The translations under genes were made by a program, and so were the position numbers. Shown in pieces: positions 7,111 to 13,278 of a DNA stretch of 20,965 bases. The DNA is from CAYUFF01 sp964444075 (GTDB taxonomy: Archaea > Aenigmatarchaeota > Aenigmatarchaeia > CG10238-14 > SCSR01). Under the pieces are notes generated by a model. It ran no database searches, was not told the origin of the DNA, and worked only from the letters and a program-made list of their open reading frames with translations. The stretch is from assembly GCA_964444075.1 (NCBI GenBank), contig CAYUFF010000015.1, positions 1 through 20,965 on the forward strand, read 5' to 3'. Numbering within the stretch: the stretch's first letter is position 1; the number at the start of each line of letters is the position of its first letter.

Positions 7111-7134
7111 CCACGCCGGGGGTGGAAGTGAACC
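7111..7134 (-). repeat. Partial copy of the tRNA-Ser 3' end (candidate attachment-site remnant)
   Basis: CCACGCCGGGG at 7111-7121 is identical to 8098-8108, which spans the acceptor strand, discriminator and first flanking bases of the tRNA-Ser gene. Similarity fades but continues to the TGAACC of the T-loop region (7129-7134 against 8117-8122) with one gap. It is in the same orientation as the tRNA, about 990 bases away, on the far side of the AT-rich island. It may be chance: the perfect core is only 11 bases. Confidence 0.4.
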
Positions 7135-7285
7135 TTAGTTTGAACCCTTCCTTGAACCCACTTTCTCTGAGAGCTATCATCATAAATTAGATTGAAAATA
7201 GCTTGTTAAAATGAGTTTCTTTCCGTTAGAATTGCCGTTATTTAAGGTTTAATTATTTAATTTTCTAAAAACTTATTAGATACTT

Positions 7286-7525
7286 ATGCAGGAGAAGTTT
7301 GTTCTCTTTGAGAAGGACGAAATCGAAAAAATTCTTAAGGAATTAAAAGTAAGGGTAGAGGATGGTAAGCTGGTAGATAGTAGTGGGGACTCTATTCTTT
7401 GTCCAGTATGCCAAGTGCCACTAACAATCGAAAATCTGGGATTCTGTCTACATGGATCTTCGATTTTTATATGCGATAATCCAAGTTGTGCAGTAGCCTA
7501 TCTTATTAGCAGAAGAAAAAAGTAG
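7286..7525 (+). CDS. Small zinc-ribbon protein, unknown function
   Basis: A 79-residue protein. The first 30 residues are a charged helix and strand (DEIEKILKELKVRVEDGKL). The rest holds Cys39 and Cys42 (CPVC), Cys54 with His56 (FCLHG), and Cys63 and Cys68 (CDNPSC), a pattern fitting one zinc ribbon. Hydrophobic stretches are too short for membrane segments. The start ATG 7286 has no Shine-Dalgarno; the upstream AT stretch (about 7250-7265) could carry a TATA box for a leaderless message. It is followed after 16 bases by the next gene in the same direction. Codon use (many ATA, AAA, TTA) matches the AT-rich island and not the rest of the window. It could bind nucleic acid or a partner protein. 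Confidence 0.65.
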   Translation: MQEKFVLFEKDEIEKILKELKVRVEDGKLVDSSGDSILCPVCQVPLTIENLGFCLHGSSIFICDNPSCAVAYLISRRKK

Positions 7526-7541
7526 TCCTAGGAGAAAAATC

Positions 7542-7975
7542 ATGGAGGTAAAAGATCTTATAGAAAAAATTAAAGAGATTTTGAAATTCAAGATCTTCAT
7601 TGGTAAGCAAGAGATTAATATTTGGATAGGAAGAGTTCCTGGTGGCGTGGAAAAAGAATAAAAGAGGAATTTACTAATTCCGTGCAAGAGTTCCTAAATT
7701 TTTACCCATTCGCAGTATGGATAAACATAACAACTGAGGAATCTAAAGCCGTAAAGGAGGTTATAAGTAGGTTGATTAAGTCGCCACAAGTAAAAGTGTA
7801 TGGAAGAGGAGAGGAAGTAATTAAAAAAGTTAGAAAAGTAGTTGAAAAAGTTAAGGAACATCTAAATATGAAGGAACTAACTATTCATGAAAAGGTTTAC
7901 ACTCTAGGGAGGACAAAAGCTATTGATGTTACCATTATAATCCCTTCAAAATATTTACAACACGTTACCGAGTAA
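7542..7975 (+). CDS. Unknown basic protein, broken by a -1-type frameshift at an A-run
   Basis: ATG 7542 has a good Shine-Dalgarno (AGGAG, 7530-7534) and opens a frame that stops at 7659-7661 after 39 residues (MEVKDLIEKIKEILKF...). A second frame, open across 7622-7975, has no Shine-Dalgarno and no ATG. The two join smoothly at the AAAAA of 7651-7655: one extra A, or a ribosomal -1 slip on the AAA codon, gives GGVEKRIKEEFTNSV and one protein of about 144 residues. The joined protein is Lys/Glu/Ile-rich, with a predicted helix-strand mix and a very basic helix at EEVIKKVRKVVEKVKEHL. I do not recognise it. Both halves share the island's AT-rich codon use. A sequencing error, a real mutation and programmed frameshifting are all possible. 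It lies 16 bases after the zinc-ribbon gene, probably co-transcribed. Confidence 0.5.
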
Positions 7976-7990
7976 GGCATTCAAGCATTG

Positions 7991-8101
7991 TTATCTCCCA
8001 ATCCAATTCCTAATAGCCAAATAAATTAACGGAGTTACTACACCAATGGCAAACATCCATTTTAACCATCCTCGTAAATAACCAACATCTACAAGCTCCA
8101 C
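7991..8101 (-). CDS. Possible short membrane peptide reading out of the tRNA-Ser 3' end
   Basis: On the minus strand a frame starting at GTG 8101 encodes 36 residues ending TAA at 7991-7993, including the hydrophobic MFAIGVVTPLIYLAI followed by RNWIGR, a plausible single membrane helix with positive residues after it. The GTG overlaps the tRNA discriminator base, and the frame stays open into the tRNA as far as 8149. It may be the C-terminal coding remnant of a gene whose upstream part was replaced by the tRNA gene on integration or excision, or a chance frame. No Shine-Dalgarno can be judged because the upstream sequence is the tRNA. Confidence 0.22.
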   Translation of the reverse strand: MELVDVGYLRGWLKWMFAIGVVTPLIYLAIRNWIGR

Positions 8102-8186
8102 GCCGGGGCCGGGATTTGAACCCGGAAGGGCATAAAGCCCACCAGCTTAGCAGGCTGGCGCGTTAACCTGGTTCCGCCACCCCGGC
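8101..8186 (-). tRNA. tRNA-Ser (anticodon GCU)
   Basis: Reading the minus strand, the acceptor GCCGGGG (8180-8186) pairs with CCCCGGC (8102-8108), leaving discriminator G (8101), as expected for serine. The anticodon stem CCAGC/GCTGG encloses CTGCTAA, giving anticodon GCU (reads AGC/AGU). A long variable arm (GGGC ttta GCCC) and a T-arm CCGGG TTCAAAT CCCGG are present. All stems pair and there is no intron. CCA is not encoded; the next bases are TGG. It lies 16 bases after topA on the same strand, and its 3' end borders the AT-rich island. Confidence 0.95.
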
Positions 8187-8194
8187 TTTCCGAA

Positions 8195-8206
8195 AACTAA
8201 AATTAC
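8195..8206 (-). promoter_or_regulatory. Possible tRNA-Ser promoter element overlapping the topA stop
   Basis: The minus strand reads AAGTAATTTTAG about 10-20 bases before the tRNA 5' end. It is TATA-like and includes the TAA stop of topA. Spacing is slightly short for a mature-end start, so the tRNA may instead be processed from the topA transcript. Confidence 0.25.
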
Positions 8207-10071
8207 TTTGGTCTCGCAAAGCTTAAATAACCGCGCCTCTGGAGGACTCTCTCAACCCTCTCCTCTACCCTGCTCTTCACGAGTCCTTTCGCGAGCTCCT
8301 TGCCTATTTCCGCTTCCCTCGCTTTGAACCCTTCGAGGATTTTGGTCAGTGCGAGCTTCGCTCCCTCCACCACGGACTCCATCGACTTTTCCCCCTTGTA
8401 AACCATTTCCATCTCCCTCTCGAACCTCCTGGTGAGCTCTTCGGAAAGGATTTCGGGGCAGTTTTTCTCCAACGCCTTCACGACGGCCTCCCCGAGCTTC
8501 GTCACCGTTATCGAGTTCCCCCTGATGTACTTCCTCTCGTAGAGTATCCTCAAAATCTCCGCCCTCGTAGCTTTCGTCCCGAGCTTCCTCCTCTCCAACT
8601 CCTTGACCACGGACCCAGGAGAGTACCTCCCCGGCGGTTGCGTCTTCTTCTCCAACAGCCTAACGTCGACGACCCTAACCCTATCCCCCTCCGAAAGGCT
8701 CGGTAAGGCCTCTTCCTTCCACCTCAAGTAAGGCTGGTAGAAGCGGGACCACCCTTCTTCCACGACGCGCTTACCGGAGAGCTTGAACGCCAGGCCTCCG
8801 ACCCTAAGCTTGACGGAGACCGTTTCTTTCACCACGGGGTCCGCGAAAGTCGCCAGCGTCCTCCTTACTATGAGGTCGTACACCTTCCTCTCCTCCCTGC
8901 TCAACCTCCACAGCTCCGGTACTTCCCAAGTCGGGTAGATCGCGGGGTGCGCTGGGTCCGTGGCCTTCCCTTCGCGGGGGACGAGCCTTTCCTTGGCCAA
9001 CAAGACCGTAGCTAGGTTACGATATTCGGGGAGCTTCGATAGCGCCGAAAGTATTTTCCTGTAACCTACCGATTTCGGCAGCTTTTGGGAGGAGCTCCTC
9101 GGGTAGCTTATGTGGCCTTTTTGGTACAGCGACTCCGCGATTTCCAGAGTTTTGGTGGGAGAGAATTTGAAACAAGAGTAAGCTTCTGCCTGGAGGTCCG
9201 TAGTGTTGAAAGGGGGTGGTGGTAATTGTTTTGTTAGTTTTTTCGCAATCTTTTCTACCTTTGCTACGCTTCTCTCCCTAGCTTTCCGAAAAATTTCCGT
9301 TGCTTTTTCCCTTTCCCAAATTTTTTCTTCCTCGAATAGACACTTAAACAGTTTCCCTTCCACCTCGACGGTCAGCTCTACTTGCCAGTAGGGTTTCGGG
9401 ACGAAGTTTCTGATTTCCATCTCCCTGTCGTAAAGGATTTTGAGTAGGGGGCCCTGGACCCTTCCTATCGACAGCACGGCCTTTCCTCCTCCGAAATTCC
9501 TCAAGGCGAGTGTCAGCGCCCTCGTGAGGTTTATCCCCCACAGCCAATCCAGCGCGTGCCTCGTGAGGCCCGCCTCAACCTGGTGAAAATCGAGGCCGTC
9601 CCTAAGGTTTTCGAAAGCTTTAACCAGCTCTTCCTTGGTCAACGTCGAAAAGACCATCCTCTTCGCGTCGCTCACGCCGCAAACGAACCTGAGTATGTTG
9701 TAGCCTATCACGTCCCCCTCCACGTCGTAGTCGGTGGCTATTATGAATTCGTTGGCGTCCCTCGAGAGCCTTTCTATGGTTTTGAGGTACTTCCTTGAGT
9801 AGGAGAATTCTTTCTTCAGCTCATACCTCGGCTTCCATCGAGCCTCGAACACGGGGTAGTACCACCCCCTCTTCCCGTCGACGGAGTCCAAGGAAAAGAG
9901 GTGCCCGACTGAAGAAACGACGACGATTTTCCTTCCGTCCCTCACTATTTCGTAGAAGCTTACGCCGTTCTCGTCGACCCTCCTCACGACCCTACCTTCC
10001 GCCAGGGCATGGGCTATCTTCCTCATGGCGTTGGGCTTTTCTGCGATGATGAGGGAGTATCCATGCCCCAT
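8203..10071 (-). CDS. topA: DNA topoisomerase I (type IA)
   Basis: Relaxes negatively supercoiled DNA by single-strand cutting and passage. The protein is about 622 residues. Order of motifs (numbered from the upstream GTG at 10074): Toprim domain with catalytic Glu12 (IIAEKPNAMRKIA) and TDYDVEGD at 114-121; SIGRVQGPLL near 202-211; active-site Tyr324 in HISYPRSSS, which forms the covalent link to DNA; and the C-terminal YSPGSVVKELERRKLGTKATRA block. The frame ends shortly after the core. I see no Cys-rich zinc-binding tail, which many archaeal and bacterial TopA proteins carry, so it is a minimal, possibly topo III-like, version. The start is ambiguous between GTG 10074 and the adjacent ATG 10071; ATG is preferred. 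The upstream gap contains repeated TTTACT/AGTAAA boxes. A tRNA-Ser gene follows 16 bases after the stop. Confidence 0.94.
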   Translation of the reverse strand: MGHGYSLIIAEKPNAMRKIAHALAEGRVVRRVDENGVSFYEIVRDGRKIVVVSSVGHLFSLDSVDGKRGWYYPVFEARWKPRYELKKEFSYSRKYLKTIERLSRDANEFIIATDYDVEGDVIGYNILRFVCGVSDAKRMVFSTLTKEELVKAFENLRDGLDFHQVEAGLTRHALDWLWGINLTRALTLALRNFGGGKAVLSIGRVQGPLLKILYDREMEIRNFVPKPYWQVELTVEVEGKLFKCLFEEEKIWEREKATEIFRKARERSVAKVEKIAKKLTKQLPPPPFNTTDLQAEAYSCFKFSPTKTLEIAESLYQKGHISYPRSSSQKLPKSVGYRKILSALSKLPEYRNLATVLLAKERLVPREGKATDPAHPAIYPTWEVPELWRLSREERKVYDLIVRRTLATFADPVVKETVSVKLRVGGLAFKLSGKRVVEEGWSRFYQPYLRWKEEALPSLSEGDRVRVVDVRLLEKKTQPPGRYSPGSVVKELERRKLGTKATRAEILRILYERKYIRGNSITVTKLGEAVVKALEKNCPEILSEELTRRFEREMEMVYKGEKSMESVVEGAKLALTKILEGFKAREAEIGKELAKGLVKSRVEERVERVLQRRGYLSFARPK

Positions 10072-10076
10072 CACTC

Positions 10077-10120
10077 TTTACTTTCTCCGGTGGAGTAAAA
10101 TTACTTTACTTCGAGTAAAG
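10077..10120 (-). promoter_or_regulatory. Cluster of TTTACT/AGTAAA boxes upstream of topA
   Basis: Four hexamers occur in 44 bases: TTTACT at 10077-10082 and 10105-10110, AGTAAA at 10094-10099 and 10114-10119. The last two form a perfect 7-base inverted repeat CTTTACT-TCG-AGTAAAG (10104-10120). They fill the short gap between topA and the coiled-coil gene. Likely a regulator site or hairpin for topA; the same hexamer is used in the inverted repeat at 3965-3991. Confidence 0.35.
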
Positions 10121-10149
10121 CGTTCAGAAAACCCTTACCGGCGCGACTT

Positions 10150-11490
10150 TCACTCTATCACGATGGGCTTTGCAGAAACCTCTTCCCTAACTTTTTTCTC
10201 TATCTCCAAGAACTTCTTCTCCAGGAATCCCAACCTCGAGGCAAGCATGCTGGCGTTAGAATCCAACCTGTAGACGCTCTCCAGGAGCGAATTCTTGACG
10301 GACTCGACGAGCCTCGCGGATTCTTCCTTGAGCTTCTCCGTGGAGGCGAGGACCTTCCTCATTTCCTCAGAGAAACCCTTCTTCAATTCCGAGACACTCC
10401 TCTCCAGCTCTCGCAACCTTTTCTCGAACTTCTCCACCTTCTCGACTTCCTTCCCTACCCTCTTCACGTTTTCGTCCAAGTCCCTCTTCACCGCCTTCCA
10501 CGATTCTTTCAGGCTTTCCAGCTCTTCCTCGACGAACTTACTCCTGTTGACGCTCTCCTCCGTCGACTTCCTCAGTTCCTTCAGTTCTTTGAAAAAGCTT
10601 TCCAAACCCTGCTTGAGCTTGGATAGGTCCTCCTCGAACTTTCTTGGAAGCGAGAAAGTTTTTTCTAGTTCCTTACCCAATCGTGAAAGCCTTTTCTCCA
10701 CATCCTCTACGAGGCTTTTCCTAAACCCTTCGTTTTCCGCGGAGAGTTTCCTGACCTCGTCCCTGAGTTCGGAGACCCTCTTCTCGAGACTGGGTTTAAT
10801 GCCGTCGAGCTCCTTCCTGAAACCGTCCTGCAGCTCCCTCAGCTTCGCGACCTCGTCCCTAACCGCAGAGATCTCCTCGACCTTCTCCTCGAACGGCTTC
10901 ACCATCTCGGCGACCTCTTTCCTGACCTCGTCCCTGAGTTCGGAGACCCTCTTCTCGAGACTGGGTTTAATGCCGTCGAGCTCCTTCCTGAAACCGTCCT
11001 GCAGCTCCCTCAGCTTCGCGACCTCGTCCCTAACCGCAGAGATCTCCTCGACCTTCCCAGCGATTTCTTGTATTTCACTTTCCATATCGGCGAACTTCTG
11101 GAATACCTCATCGAAGTTCTTGCTTACGTTTTCCTTCAAAATTTCCAACCTTTTCCTTACCCCCTCCATCCTGCTACTGACGACACCGACCTCTCCGCGG
11201 AGGTTTTCGAGCTCCCTTATCCTTGGGATCAAATCCTTAACTTCCTCTATCTCCTCCTTTGACACGGGGGAAAACTCTTCCAACGCCCTCTTCAACTCCA
11301 TCAACCCTACTTGCTCGAGCTGGATGAAATCCTCCAGTCTTTCCAACCTTTCCTCAAGCTCATCAAGCCTAGTCGTTTTCTTACTCTTTTCTCCCTCGCT
11401 AAACTCTTCTGCAAGCCTTCTTTCCTCCTCGTCTACGTCTTTCAAGATTACCTCGTCCTGATTTTCTTCGCGAGGAATAGTTTCCTCCAA
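10150..11490 (-). CDS. Long coiled-coil protein with a recent internal duplication
   Basis: A 446-residue protein, nearly all charged coiled coil (Glu, Lys, Arg, Leu, Val in heptad-like spacing), with no signal peptide, membrane helix or globular domain visible. The N-terminal 45 residues are very acidic and low complexity; the C-terminus ends KPIVIE. Two identical blocks (EISAVRDEVAKLRELQDGFR and following residues to SELRDEVRK) are encoded by a perfect 139-bp DNA repeat with a 57-residue period. The start appears to be TTG 11490, 35 bases after the archaeosortase-like gene, with a weak AAGTGAT Shine-Dalgarno. It is probably co-transcribed with the archaeosortase-like and DUF460 genes. It could be a cytoskeletal, SMC-like or scaffold protein; similarity searches will be confounded by low complexity. 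Confidence 0.75.
   Translation of the reverse strand: MEETIPREENQDEVILKDVDEEERRLAEEFSEGEKSKKTTRLDELEERLERLEDFIQLEQVGLMELKRALEEFSPVSKEEIEEVKDLIPRIRELENLRGEVGVVSSRMEGVRKRLEILKENVSKNFDEVFQKFADMESEIQEIAGKVEEISAVRDEVAKLRELQDGFRKELDGIKPSLEKRVSELRDEVRKEVAEMVKPFEEKVEEISAVRDEVAKLRELQDGFRKELDGIKPSLEKRVSELRDEVRKLSAENEGFRKSLVEDVEKRLSRLGKELEKTFSLPRKFEEDLSKLKQGLESFFKELKELRKSTEESVNRSKFVEEELESLKESWKAVKRDLDENVKRVGKEVEKVEKFEKRLRELERSVSELKKGFSEEMRKVLASTEKLKEESARLVESVKNSLLESVYRLDSNASMLASRLGFLEKKFLEIEKKVREEVSAKPIVIE
10747..10885 (-). repeat. 139-bp perfect direct repeat, copy 1 (within coiled-coil gene)
   Basis: Identical base for base to 10918-11056. The period is 171 bases (57 codons), so the frame is kept. 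Perfect DNA identity, including wobble positions, shows a recent duplication or ongoing exchange. Confidence 0.95.
10918..11056 (-). repeat. 139-bp perfect direct repeat, copy 2 (within coiled-coil gene)
   Basis: Identical to 10747-10885; 32 bases of unrelated coding sequence separate the copies. Confidence 0.95.
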
Positions 11491-11525
11491 GTTATCACTT
11501 AACTAAAATTTTGCTTTTCTAACGT

Positions 11526-12041
11526 TTATTTTTTAGTCATGTAGACGAAGAGTATCCAGTAGAATAGCACGAAGAATATCAACCCTTCCCTCCACAAGAA
11601 CGAGTGGACGAGGTCAAAAGCCCAAGCTCCGAAGTTGATGGTAAGGAGCATGGTCGTGAGTAACCTCGCGTAGTTTACGAGGAATATGCAAGGAATCGCA
11701 AGGAGAGCGTAGAGTGCTTTGGTTTTCCACGTCCTTCTCGGAGTTGCCGCGACCAAAGCAACGCAGAAGTACAGGCTTTTCCATCCCGTGGAATCCCAAG
11801 AGACGTATGGAAGGAAGGGAAGCTCCTCTACCTTCATGAATTTTCCGTAAGCTTCAGCTTGGTACCCAAGTAAGTTCAGAGTACCGACCACGAGCCACGA
11901 GAAGAATTCTTGCAAGGGCTCGAAAGAAAGCTCCAGGTACATCGCTAAGTAGAGTGGCAGAGCGAGCAGGTTGAGCTTAAGGAGGAAGGCGAAGGTTTCC
12001 CTAACCTCCTCGCTTCTCCATGCGAACCTTTTCAATCGCAT
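11526..12041 (-). CDS. Archaeosortase/exosortase-family membrane protein with Ser at the Cys site
   Basis: A 171-residue integral membrane protein with about five helices (near 18-36, 45-60, 88-100, 108-137, 152-168). The family pattern (Cys-x-Gly followed by Ser, then Asn-x-x-Arg in a later helix, then His) is seen as WDSTGWKS (82-89), NYAR (123-126) and His146 in DLVHSFLW. Archaeosortases are membrane cysteine transpeptidase-like enzymes that cleave C-terminal sorting signals of exported proteins. Here the nucleophile position is Ser84 (codon TCC), not Cys. So it is either a variant with serine chemistry, an inactive relative, or a family I align imperfectly; Cys93 is nearby. The start ATG 12041 overlaps the DUF460 gene by 41 bases. 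The coiled-coil gene follows after 35 bases. No protein with a sorting signal is seen in the window. Confidence 0.65.
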   Translation of the reverse strand: MRLKRFAWRSEEVRETFAFLLKLNLLALPLYLAMYLELSFEPLQEFFSWLVVGTLNLLGYQAEAYGKFMKVEELPFLPYVSWDSTGWKSLYFCVALVAATPRRTWKTKALYALLAIPCIFLVNYARLLTTMLLTINFGAWAFDLVHSFLWREGLIFFVLFYWILFVYMTKK

Positions 12042-12512
12042 CCTTAATATTTTCGCATTCGCCGCTAATTACTTTCGCCGCCACCTCCTCGAACTCTTCC
12101 TCCATTCCTAGCGAGCGAAGCTCGTGCTCTATCTTCTTCAGCAAAGGTCTCAGAGTTTTGTAAGCTTTCAACACGGCCGCCAACGCGTCCCTCTCGTGAA
12201 CGTTGTGGATGAGTTCCTCGAATTCCTTCACGAGCTTCGACTTTTCCTCTACGCTCAAGGTTCGCTCAGGAGAGAAATACTTGCATCCCAAGCTCTTCGC
12301 GACGCTCTTCACGAGCTTCGGCGTTTTTTCGACGTCCGAGGCTATGAGCAAAGGGTGCCACTTCTCCGTCAAGTGCGAAACTATCTCCGATTTTTTAAAA
12401 ACCTTCTTCGCCACGAGCTCGAGAAGGTTCCCGCTAACGTCGATGACGGCCACGCCAACGAAGCTTCCAGGGTCTATCCCAACCAGAACGTGTTTTTTCT
12501 CCCCTATCCCAT
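12001..12512 (-). CDS. DUF460 (COG2433-like) RNase H-fold protein, start unclear
   Basis: The recognisable domain begins KKHVLVGIDPGSFVGVAVID, with the Gly-Ile-Asp-Pro-Gly of RuvC/RNase H-like folds. It continues through the LLIASDVEKTPKLVKSVAKS block and VHERDALAAVLKAYK, all typical of archaeal DUF460 proteins. It is short (about 168 residues): the long coiled-coil C-terminal part of COG2433 is absent. The open frame extends to an ATG at 12771, but that part lies antisense to the well-supported DUF432 gene and does not look like protein. No ATG, GTG or TTG in frame precedes the domain closely. An ATG at 12512 would fit perfectly if one G were added to the GGG of 12508-12510, giving MGIGEKKHV. 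So one base may be missing, or an unusual start is used. It is the first gene of the archaeosortase-coiled coil run. Confidence 0.7.
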
Positions 12513-12518
12513 CACCCG

Positions 12519-12528
12519 TTAAAAATTT
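12519..12528 (+). promoter_or_regulatory. TATA box for DUF432-mscS
   Basis: TTAAAAATTT is centred about 32 bases before ATG 12556. The same short AT-rich gap must also hold the promoter of the divergent DUF460 gene. Confidence 0.35.
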
Positions 12529-12555
12529 TACTACCAGAGCAAAAAATTTGTAAGG

Positions 12556-13278
12556 ATGTACGGAGAGTTTCCCCTGAAGAAAGCCTCGATAAAGTTCGGG
12601 AAATTCAAGCTTGAGTTTAAGAAGGAGGGGAAGTTCTTCGTTTACAGGAGGATTGAAGGAGGGAAGGTAGAGAGCGAGAAGAAGGTCGTTTCCTCCGAGA
12701 GCGAAGTTGCGATACTCCCCCTGGAGCCGCTGAACCTCCCGAAAAGGATTACGCGCTTCTTGCAAATTCATCTCAAGACTCCGCTCTTTCTCGAACCGAA
12801 GGTCGAGAGGAAGGTTTTCCTCACTTTCCCCTTAGAGATTGGGGTTTTCTTGAAGAAGAAAGCTTCCTACAAGCTTCTCGACGCGTTTTCGCTAACTAAA
12901 CCAAAATACACCCTTTACGGCACGCCGAGGGTTGGGGTTATTTGCAGGTATTGCGAGAGCGAGGTGCACGACAAGATTCCCAAAGTCGAGAGTAAGGAGC
13001 TTGGAGTGCTGGAGGTCAGCGTGGCGAATCGAACCAATGATTTCAGAGAGGTGTGCTTCATGGTCTTCGATGCATCGTCTTTACAACTCTTCTACGACGA
13101 TAGCGTAGTGTTCGCGAGCGCCGAGTTTCGCGTCGTTTCCGAGAAGGTTTGCGAGAGCAACTTCCTTTCAAGACCACTCCACCCAAGGATGAGGAAATCT
13201 CTCAAACTCTCGGAAGAAAGGGAGATAGCGATTCCTCTGCCCGCGAAAAAATTCGTGATGGAGTGGGGAGCATGCTAG
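12556..13278 (+). CDS. DUF432 family protein
   Basis: A 240-residue soluble archaeal protein matching DUF432 (COG2430): it starts MYGEFPLKKASIKFGKFKLE, contains LPLEPLNLPKRITRFLQIHL and the CRYCESEVHDK segment, and is rich in beta strand. The function of the family is unknown. It overlaps the mechanosensitive channel gene: the channel's ATG (13272) comes before this gene's TAG (13276-13278), so the two are translationally coupled. DUF432 genes are known to sit beside MscS genes in archaea, suggesting a role in channel assembly or control (inference). The N-terminus fits the family, which argues that the antisense frame over 12556-12771 is not coding. Confidence 0.8.
   Translation: MYGEFPLKKASIKFGKFKLEFKKEGKFFVYRRIEGGKVESEKKVVSSESEVAILPLEPLNLPKRITRFLQIHLKTPLFLEPKVERKVFLTFPLEIGVFLKKKASYKLLDAFSLTKPKYTLYGTPRVGVICRYCESEVHDKIPKVESKELGVLEVSVANRTNDFREVCFMVFDASSLQLFYDDSVVFASAEFRVVSEKVCESNFLSRPLHPRMRKSLKLSEEREIAIPLPAKKFVMEWGAC

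Larger units (their letters stand above)
7122..8097. mobile_element. AT-rich island next to tRNA-Ser, possible remnant of an integrated element
   Basis: Base composition shifts sharply to A/T from about 7150 to 8095, against GC-balanced neighbours. The island ends exactly at the 3' end of the tRNA-Ser gene and is flanked by direct copies of the tRNA end (7111-7121 and 8098-8108). It holds a zinc-ribbon gene, a frameshifted unknown gene and a possible short membrane peptide. No integrase, transposase or replication gene is visible, so if it was an element, only cargo remains. Confidence 0.4.

Noticed and set aside
7976..8100. Integrase or transposase fragment in the AT-rich island
   Set aside because: No recombinase motif (Arg...His-x-x-Arg...Tyr or DDE pattern) found in any frame of the island.
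10295..11461. Long plus-strand frame (388 residues, Ser/Phe/Leu-rich) opposite the coiled-coil gene
   Set aside because: It is the antisense shadow of a Glu/Lys-rich coiled coil: Ser, Leu and Phe runs are the expected mirror of GAG/GAA/AAG codons.
12556..12771. N-terminal part of the minus-strand DUF460 frame as real coding sequence
   Set aside because: Antisense to DUF432, whose N-terminus matches its family; the residues have no DUF460 similarity.
13149..13271. N-terminal extension of MscS to 13149
   Set aside because: Overlaps DUF432 and is charged, not membrane-like; ATG 13272 gives a normal MscS N-terminus.
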